A stretch of 64,000 bases of DNA from positions 19,224 to 83,223 of the forward strand of contig JAMFSI010000031.1 in NCBI GenBank assembly GCA_026225215.1. The letters run 5' to 3'. The position numbers and the translations under genes were made by a program. Source of the stretch: Sphingomonas palustris (GTDB lineage Bacteria > Pseudomonadota > Alphaproteobacteria > Sphingomonadales > Sphingomonadaceae). The notes beneath the pieces were generated by a model. That model was not told the origin of the DNA and made no database searches. It saw nothing but the letters and a program-made list of their open reading frames with translations. This document shows, in pieces, positions 59,314-64,000 of this stretch. Each line of letters opens with the position of its first letter. The first letter of the stretch is position 1.

Positions 59314-60392
59314 GCTGCGGCCATCCTCTTGATTTGTTCTGCGGTTTCTTTGAAAACATTAGTGACGATATCGGCAAAGAACCGCCCGGTTTCCTTCGAC
59401 AAGATACCGGCTTCCGCCTGCGCCACCTTGTATTCGAGCAGGCAGCCCGATTTGAACCGGGCCAGTATCGAAAAATATTGGTAATCGCGGATGTCGCGCC
59501 CGGTGCCGGCGCAGTAATAGCGCGCGAGTTCCTGGCGGGTTGGAAAATGCTCGGGATTGTTGAGCGGCTTTACAAAGACTTTCTCTGGAAAATCCTCGTC
59601 GCGCATGCCGCCGGTGAACCAGCCCATATCGAGCATCGGATCGCCGATCGTGGACAGCTCCCAATCGATCATCGCCGCCAGTCGCGCCGGCGGACCCGGT
59701 TGAAACATCATGTTAGGGGTGCCGACATCGCCGTGAATGATGCCCCGTACCTCGGTCGGCAGCTTCGTGCCGCGCAGCCATTCCTCGGTTTCGGCGAGGC
59801 CCGGCAGATGCCGGCCGGCATAGCCATAGCGCTCCTTGTAGGACGCCAGTTGGCCCGCCCAGCGATCGACCTGCCGCGCCAGAAACGGACCCGGCTTGCC
59901 GAAATCGCCTAGCCCAATCGCCTCATAGTCGACATTGGCCAAAGCGACCAGGCCATCGACGATGGCGAAGGGAATACGATATTCGTAAGGCATGCGATCG
60001 AATGGGGCGATATTGTGAATTGTTTCATCGCGCAGATTGGGCGCCCAGCCCTTGACCATTTCCATCACGTAAAACGGCGCGCCGACCACCGAGTCATCGC
60101 CGCAGGACGCGTAGCAGATCGGATGCGGCACATCGGTCTGGTTCAGCGCGGTCAACACCCGCGCTTCGCGCAGCACCCCACGGTCCGCGCCTGGCGGCGG
60201 CACTTCGGGCGGGCGCCGCAACACCATCGCCCCCTCGCCCCGATCGAGCGTCAGCACCACGTTAGAGGTTCCTCCGGACAGCAAGGCGGTGGTCAGCGGC
60301 CCCTTGCCGAGCTGCGGTACATGCTGGTCGAGCCACTCGGTCAGCGGCCCGATCGGGGCCAGTTTCGCCAGATCATATTTGCCCTCGGCCAT
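59310..60392 (-). CDS. Phosphotransferase-family protein (ACAD10/LvaA-like kinase)
   Basis: A 360-residue aminoglycoside-phosphotransferase-family protein. The ATP site has 'TTALLSGGTSNVVLTLDRGE', the catalytic loop 'GIIHGDVGTPNMMF' (Asp/Asn), and the metal Asp in 'AAMIDWELSTIGDPMLDMGW'. The ATG overlaps the MarR stop (TGATG), so the two are coupled. Together with the dehydrogenase and SDR downstream it resembles LvaA, where the kinase phosphorylates a 4-hydroxyacyl-CoA. The partner LvaB small protein was not found here. Confidence 0.89.
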   Translation of the reverse strand: MAEGKYDLAKLAPIGPLTEWLDQHVPQLGKGPLTTALLSGGTSNVVLTLDRGEGAMVLRRPPEVPPPGADRGVLREARVLTALNQTDVPHPICYASCGDDSVVGAPFYVMEMVKGWAPNLRDETIHNIAPFDRMPYEYRIPFAIVDGLVALANVDYEAIGLGDFGKPGPFLARQVDRWAGQLASYKERYGYAGRHLPGLAETEEWLRGTKLPTEVRGIIHGDVGTPNMMFQPGPPARLAAMIDWELSTIGDPMLDMGWFTGGMRDEDFPEKVFVKPLNNPEHFPTRQELARYYCAGTGRDIRDYQYFSILARFKSGCLLEYKVAQAEAGILSKETGRFFADIVTNVFKETAEQIKRMAAA

Positions 60393-60859
60393 CACTTCTC
60401 TCCGCCGCGCAATTGCGCTTCCAATTGTTTGCGCAAGGCGTGCAACTCGCGCGTCACCGCTCGAATGACAGCGGGATCGAGTGCCGCCGCCATGCCGCTC
60501 GCCACCTCGTCCGCCTGGGCATCGGCATGTCGTTTCAAGGCTATGCCGCTGGTTGTGGGGCAGAGCAGCGCGGCGCGTTTGTGATCCGGATTAGGCGCGG
60601 CTTCGATCAGCCCAGCGGCGATCAACGTATTCGTCGCGCGCTGCACCAACTGGCGCGGGTTGCCGAGCGAGCGACCGATCTGCGGCACGGTCGGTGGTCG
60701 CTCAGCCTCGACCACGGCGTTGAGCACCATCATTTCGGATTCGTTCAATCCCGCCGCCCGGCGCGAACCCGCAAAAGTGCTTTTCAGGCGTCCTTGCAGA
60801 CGGCTGATCTCATCGCTCAAGCCTATCAGCGGATGCCGCGAATCGAAGGGACCATGCAT
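60392..60859 (-). CDS. MarR-family transcriptional regulator
   Basis: A 155-residue winged-helix regulator of the MarR type ('LNESEMMVLNAVVEAERPPT', 'VPQIGRSLGNPRQLVQRATN', 'LIAAGLIEAAPNPDHKRAAL'). It is the first gene of the operon with phosphotransferase, acyl-CoA dehydrogenase and SDR genes. A near-perfect 20-base palindrome lies just upstream (60877-60896), so autoregulation and release by a ligand of the pathway are likely. The ligand is not known. Confidence 0.92.
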   Translation of the reverse strand: MHGPFDSRHPLIGLSDEISRLQGRLKSTFAGSRRAAGLNESEMMVLNAVVEAERPPTVPQIGRSLGNPRQLVQRATNTLIAAGLIEAAPNPDHKRAALLCPTTSGIALKRHADAQADEVASGMAAALDPAVIRAVTRELHALRKQLEAQLRGGEK

Positions 60860-60876
60860 GCAGAGCCTGCTGCACT

Positions 60877-60896
60877 TTTGACACGATCATGTCAAA
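60877..60896. promoter_or_regulatory. Palindromic operator candidate for the MarR regulator
   Basis: TTTGACACGATCATGTCAAA is symmetric at 18 of 20 positions (7-base arms around C-GATC-A). It lies 17-37 bases before the MarR start and contains a TTGACA-like -35 hexamer on the minus strand. Position and symmetry fit a MarR dimer site. Confidence 0.7.
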
Positions 60897-60925
60897 TTGA
60901 CACGCTTGGCATATGTGCCGCTTAA

Positions 60926-60948
60926 CTCCTCCGCGGTCCGGGGAGGAT
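60926..60948. terminator. Terminator-like hairpin after the acyl-CoA synthetase
   Basis: ACTCCTCC and GGGGAGGA around GCGGTCC form a GC-rich stem 14 bases downstream of the acyl-CoA synthetase stop on its strand. There is no clear T run, so termination may be partial or the element may be REP-like. It is related in sequence to 56067-56093. Confidence 0.5.
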
Positions 60949-60961
60949 TTGGCTTGTTTCG

Positions 60962-62530
60962 CTAAATCACCGCAACAGGATTGCCGTAAAGCTTGCGCAG
61001 CTCATGCTTCGCCAGTTTTCCCGAGGGAATACGCGGCAGTTCCTCGACGAATTCATAGGTGCGTGGGCAGGTCACCTTGGAGATCCGGCCCTCACACCAT
61101 ACCCGCAGTTCCGCCTCCAGCTCCGGCCCGGTGTCGGCCCAAAGCTTGGGCTGGATGATCGCCTTCACTTCCTCGCCGAACTCGGGATTGGCGACGCCGA
61201 TCACCGCCGCGTCGAGCACCTTCGGATGGACGATCAGGCAATCCTCGATCGCCTGCGGGTAGATGTTCACGCCGCCGGAAATGATCATGAAATCCTTGCG
61301 GTCGGTCAAAAACAGATAGCCGTCCGCATCGAGCTTGCCGATATCGCCCACCGCATACCAATTGGCGTGACGGGGATGGGTGGCACCGCGCGTCTTTTCG
61401 GCATCGTTGAGATAATTGACGCCGCGCCCAGGCTGCGCCTCGAACCAGATCGTCCCGGCCTCATTCGGGGGCAATTCCCTGCCGTCATCGTCGCAGATAT
61501 GGATCGGCCCGAGCGACGATCTGCCCACCGAACCCGGCTTGCGCAGCCATTCCTCAGCCGTGATCGCGGTCGCGCCCACCCCTTCGGTGCTGCCGTAATA
61601 TTCGAACAGGATCGGCCCGAGCCAGTCGATCATCCGCCGCTTGATCTCGACCGGGCATGGGGCGGCGGCATGCATGACCAGGGTGAGCGAGGACAGATCG
61701 TAGCTCAGCCGCACCGCATCGGGCAGCGCCAGCATCCGCACGAACATCGTCGGCACGAATTGGGCGATATTCACGCGCCAATCCTGCACCGCGCGCAGCA
61801 CCCCCTCGGCGTCGAACTTGCTCTGGGTCACGAAGGTGCCACCCAGCCGGTGGGTTACCACCATCGTCGACAGCGGTGCCCCGTGATAGAGCGGCCCGAC
61901 ATTGAGCGTGACCAGCGGGTCTGCCTCGCGGTAAGCGGGCATCACCCCTTCGAGCACATTGAATTCGTCGATCGGCCCTGGCGTAAACGGCAGGACGATG
62001 CCCTTGGGCCGTCCGGTGGTGCCGCTCGAATAGATCATATGAAAGCCAGAAATCTCATCGCTGACTGGCGTGGCCGGCAGGATCGATAAGGCGTCGGTCA
62101 GCGACAGCGCCCCCTCGATCCGCTCGGCGCCGGCGTAATAGACCTGCTCGACTTGGGGGATCAGCTCGGCACGGCCTGCCGCCAGCGCCCGCGGCGTCTC
62201 GCCGAGTGCCGCCGACAACACCAGCAAGCGTGAGCCCGAATCATTGAGGATATACGCCGCTTCGGTCGGCTTGAGATGCGTCGACAGCAGGGTAACGAAC
62301 ACCCCGCAGCGCGTAGCCCCCCAATAGACTTGCGGGAACTCGACGCCATTGCGCATCATCACGCCGATGCGATCGCCCGGCTTCAGGCCGCGCGCGCGCA
62401 GCAATTGCGCAAAGCGGTTCGAGCCCTCATCGAGTTGGCGATAGCTCAGCACCTCGCCGCTATCCGCCAACACCACCGCCGGGTGATCGGGCTGAGTGGC
62501 GGCATGGCTACTGGGATGGAAACCGGGCAT
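60962..62530 (-). CDS. AMP-binding acyl-CoA synthetase
   Basis: A 522-residue acyl-adenylate-forming ligase. The ATP motifs are 'IYSSGTTGRPKGIVLPFT' (A3), 'LFEYYGSTEGVGATAITAEE' (A5) and 'NWYAVGDIGKLDADGYLFLT' (A7-A8). The C-terminal catalytic Lys is in 'ELPRIPSGKLAKHELRKLYG'. The ATG at 62530 follows GAGAGGATC. It activates a carboxylate with ATP to the CoA thioester. It lies 103 bases upstream of the MarR operon on the same strand, the position LvaE occupies beside its kinase/dehydrogenase genes. The true acid is unknown. Confidence 0.92.
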   Translation of the reverse strand: MPGFHPSSHAATQPDHPAVVLADSGEVLSYRQLDEGSNRFAQLLRARGLKPGDRIGVMMRNGVEFPQVYWGATRCGVFVTLLSTHLKPTEAAYILNDSGSRLLVLSAALGETPRALAAGRAELIPQVEQVYYAGAERIEGALSLTDALSILPATPVSDEISGFHMIYSSGTTGRPKGIVLPFTPGPIDEFNVLEGVMPAYREADPLVTLNVGPLYHGAPLSTMVVTHRLGGTFVTQSKFDAEGVLRAVQDWRVNIAQFVPTMFVRMLALPDAVRLSYDLSSLTLVMHAAAPCPVEIKRRMIDWLGPILFEYYGSTEGVGATAITAEEWLRKPGSVGRSSLGPIHICDDDGRELPPNEAGTIWFEAQPGRGVNYLNDAEKTRGATHPRHANWYAVGDIGKLDADGYLFLTDRKDFMIISGGVNIYPQAIEDCLIVHPKVLDAAVIGVANPEFGEEVKAIIQPKLWADTGPELEAELRVWCEGRISKVTCPRTYEFVEELPRIPSGKLAKHELRKLYGNPVAVI

Positions 62531-62631
62531 TGCTGATCCTCTCGCACCGCGCTTTTGGGCGAGAATGGCGGGCATGATGCGGGGAGGCAAGCCCGTTGGC
62601 TTAATTCGGGGGTTGCAGATCTGACGCACTG

Positions 62632-62784
62632 CTCCCCGCCCGCTTGCGGGAGGGGTCGGGGGTGGGCATCAGTTCGCAGTGCCAGGGTGATCGCTCACCC
62701 GACGCCTTTCAGCTTTTCCATCTTTAGAATTCGAGAAGGGGGTGAAGTGCCCACCCCCAGCCCCTCCCGCAAGCGGGCGGGGGG
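62632..62784. repeat. GC-rich inverted repeat, CCCGCTTGCGGGAGGGG family
   Basis: Arms near 62632-62668 (CCCCGCCCGCTTGCGGGAGG, then GGTCGGGGGTGGGC) and 62750-62784 (CCCACCCCCAGCCCCTCCCG, then CAAGCGGGCGGGG) form an inverted pair with an 80-base spacer. It lies between the acyl-CoA synthetase start and the lipoyl-domain gene and is the widest-spaced copy in the window. Confidence 0.85.
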
Positions 62785-62801
62785 AAGAAAAGCCAGAAGG
62801 A

Positions 62802-63032
62802 CTACTCGATATACCCCAGCACCGTTCCGACCTCATAAGTCTCGCCCACCGCGGCAACGATACGCAGCTTGCCACTGGCCGGCGCTTCGACCTCGTTAGT
62901 GGATTTATCCGCCTCGAGCGAGAACAGCGGATCACCCTCCTTCACCTCGGCGCCGTCCGCGGCGAGCCATTCGGCGATCTGGCCTTCGTTCATCGAGAAA
63001 CCGATCTTGGGAAGCAGGATTTCTGTAGCCAT
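62802..63032 (-). CDS. Stand-alone lipoyl-domain (biotinyl/lipoyl attachment) protein
   Basis: A 76-residue single-domain protein. 'EILLPKIGFSMNEGQIAEWL' and 'LFSLEADKSTNEVEAPASGK' form the lipoyl beta-barrel, with K43 in 'EADKSTNE' the lipoylation site. Full-length E2 subunits are about 400 residues, so this is a free carrier domain with no catalytic acyltransferase attached. The E1 alpha/beta pair at 41.3-43.3 kb could use it, but E2 catalytic and E3 genes are not in the window. A DUF1330 gene is upstream. Confidence 0.85.
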   Translation of the reverse strand: MATEILLPKIGFSMNEGQIAEWLAADGAEVKEGDPLFSLEADKSTNEVEAPASGKLRIVAAVGETYEVGTVLGYIE

Positions 63033-63117
63033 TTTCGTATGATCCTTATGCGCGGCGCTTTGGGGCTCCCTTGGCACAAGTGCGCCGCCGCCGCCAAGCC
63101 GGCTTTTGCTTAGTCCG

Positions 63118-63408
63118 TCATAAACCTTCGACGATAAACGCGCGATAGGGCGCCGCCTTCTGCCGCAATTTTGCCCGCTCCTGATATTCGGGGCTATGAT
63201 ACCAGGCCTTGGCAGCCGCCTTGTCGGGAAATTCCAGGATCACCATGCCATCGGCGCCCTCACCTTCGACCGTTTCCAGTTCGCCATAGACCGCCAGCGG
63301 GCGCACGCCTGCCATCGGCGGCTTGCCACTGCTGCAGGCTTTATAGGCTTGCATCGCGGCCTCATCGACCACTTCGCCTTCGCGAATGAAGAGCATGTAA
63401 GATGGCAT
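63118..63408 (-). CDS. DUF1330-like small protein
   Basis: A 96-residue protein resembling the DUF1330 family, a small ferredoxin-like alpha/beta fold ('VVDEAAMQAYKACSSGKPPM', 'VRPLAVYGELETVEGEGADG', 'VILEFPDKAAAKAWYHSPEY'). The conserved 'FPDKAAAKAWYHSPEYQ' segment is the clearest sign. Function unknown. It lies between the lipoyl carrier and the right-hand SDR on the same strand. Confidence 0.8.
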   Translation of the reverse strand: MPSYMLFIREGEVVDEAAMQAYKACSSGKPPMAGVRPLAVYGELETVEGEGADGMVILEFPDKAAAKAWYHSPEYQERAKLRQKAAPYRAFIVEGL

Positions 63409-63462
63409 ACCGCTCTCCTTGCGCTTGTATCCAGGCCTATCGCCCCTCCCCGTCCGTTAGTA

Positions 63463-64000
63463 TTACATCGGCGCGATGTCGATCGTCGGGCGCACTTGTA
63501 TCTGGCAGACATTGGCGCGCCGTGGCAGCGCCAGCACGAACAGGATCGCATCGGCGATGTCCGCCGCCGCCATCGCGCCGTCCTTGGTGACATGCGCCTG
63601 CACTGATGCGCGCCAGTTCGGATCGCTGATCGATGTGGCGATTTCGGTCTCGGTGGCGCCGGGCTCGAGGATGCAGACGCGGATGCCTTGCTGGCCGACT
63701 TCCTGCCGCAGCCCCTCGGTAAAGCCGGTCAGCCCGTATTTGCTCGAGGAATAGGCGGCAAACAGAGCGCTCGAACGGCGCCCGGCGGTCGATGAGATAT
63801 TGATGATATCGCCGCCGCCGCTGGCCAGCAATTGCGGGACCGCCGCTGCGCAGGTGTAGATCGTGCCCATCAGATTGATGTCGATGACCTTGCGCCACAA
63901 ATCGAGCGGCAGGCTCTGCACGCCGCCGGCCTCGTTCACGCCCGCCGAATTGATGACGATATCGAGCCGGCCAAACTGCCCCACGGCCTGTTCCACCGCG
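63463..64000 (-). CDS. Short-chain dehydrogenase/reductase, C-terminal part (runs off the right edge)
   Basis: The last 178 residues of a classical SDR are visible; the N-terminal cofactor motif would lie beyond base 64000. 'GRLDIVINSAGVNEAGG' is a form of NNAG with Ser replacing the second Asn. The Ser is in 'ISSTAGRRS', the YxxxK motif is 'YSSSKYGLTGFTEGLRQEVG', and 'CILEPGATETEIATSI' follows. Partner genes outside the window are unknown. Confidence 0.9.
   Translation of the reverse strand, partial: AVEQAVGQFGRLDIVINSAGVNEAGGVQSLPLDLWRKVIDINLMGTIYTCAAAVPQLLASGGGDIINISSTAGRRSSALFAAYSSSKYGLTGFTEGLRQEVGQQGIRVCILEPGATETEIATSISDPNWRASVQAHVTKDGAMAAADIADAILFVLALPRRANVCQIQVRPTIDIAPM

Noticed and set aside
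1..64000. CRISPR arrays, tRNA or rRNA genes, insertion sequences, prophage genes
   Set aside because: No evenly spaced direct repeats, cloverleaf-like sequences, transposase or phage proteins were seen. The repeated elements are inverted palindromes of REP type.

Overview
The window looks like chromosomal DNA of a sphingomonad (Alphaproteobacteria; Sphingomonas/Novosphingobium/Sphingopyxis type). Supporting signs are the high GC, two large xenobiotic-type TonB-dependent receptors, one of them divergent from a TPR-sulfotransferase, and very many CoA-dependent and Rieske-type catabolic genes. Frequent ATGA overlaps between genes and families of GC-rich inverted repeats between genes fit the same picture. 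No rRNA, tRNA, CRISPR, phage or transposase gene was found. The organism assignment is inference from gene content.

Layout. 1-7.6 kb: 5' end of an aldehyde dehydrogenase, a TonB receptor, a TauD-type dioxygenase, a PRC-barrel membrane protein, AlkB-like, sterol-desaturase-like and GNAT proteins, and a universal stress protein. 7.7-14 kb: a second TonB receptor, the TPR-sulfotransferase, an SDR and a DapB-like dehydrogenase. 14-25.5 kb: MgtC-like and RMD1/DUF155 membrane proteins, a secreted phosphoesterase coupled to a small solute-binding-like protein, MAPEG, an amidohydrolase, a Rieske oxygenase, and a CHASE2-cyclase / SH3 / M48-protease operon. 25.7-26.6 kb is an AT-richer pocket with two tiny unknown genes and a possible leader hairpin.

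26.5-64 kb is an almost unbroken catabolic region. A + strand operon (26.5-32 kb) carries a crotonase-like protein without the usual catalytic glutamates, an aldo/keto reductase, a fused double CaiB-type CoA-transferase and a luciferase-like oxidoreductase, followed by an alpha/beta hydrolase. After it come two acyl-CoA dehydrogenase pairs, a second luciferase-like enzyme, SDRs, two 3-ketosteroid-dehydrogenase-like flavoproteins (one broken by an in-frame TAG), an E1 alpha/beta 2-oxoacid dehydrogenase pair and a PaaI-type thioesterase. A giant indolepyruvate:ferredoxin-oxidoreductase-type enzyme, two AraC regulators and a second glutamate-less crotonase follow. The right end has a MarR-headed operon (kinase-like phosphotransferase, acyl-CoA dehydrogenase, SDR) next to an acyl-CoA synthetase, which together resemble the levulinate/4-hydroxyacid (Lva, ACAD10/11) logic. 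A stand-alone lipoyl domain, a DUF1330 protein and the end of another SDR close the window.

Together the genes read as uptake (TonB receptors), initial oxidation (Rieske, TauD-type, KstD-like), CoA activation or transfer, and beta-oxidation-like shortening of an alicyclic, steroid-like or hydroxy-acid substrate. No ring-cleavage dioxygenase or P450 lies in the window, so the substrate cannot be named from sequence.
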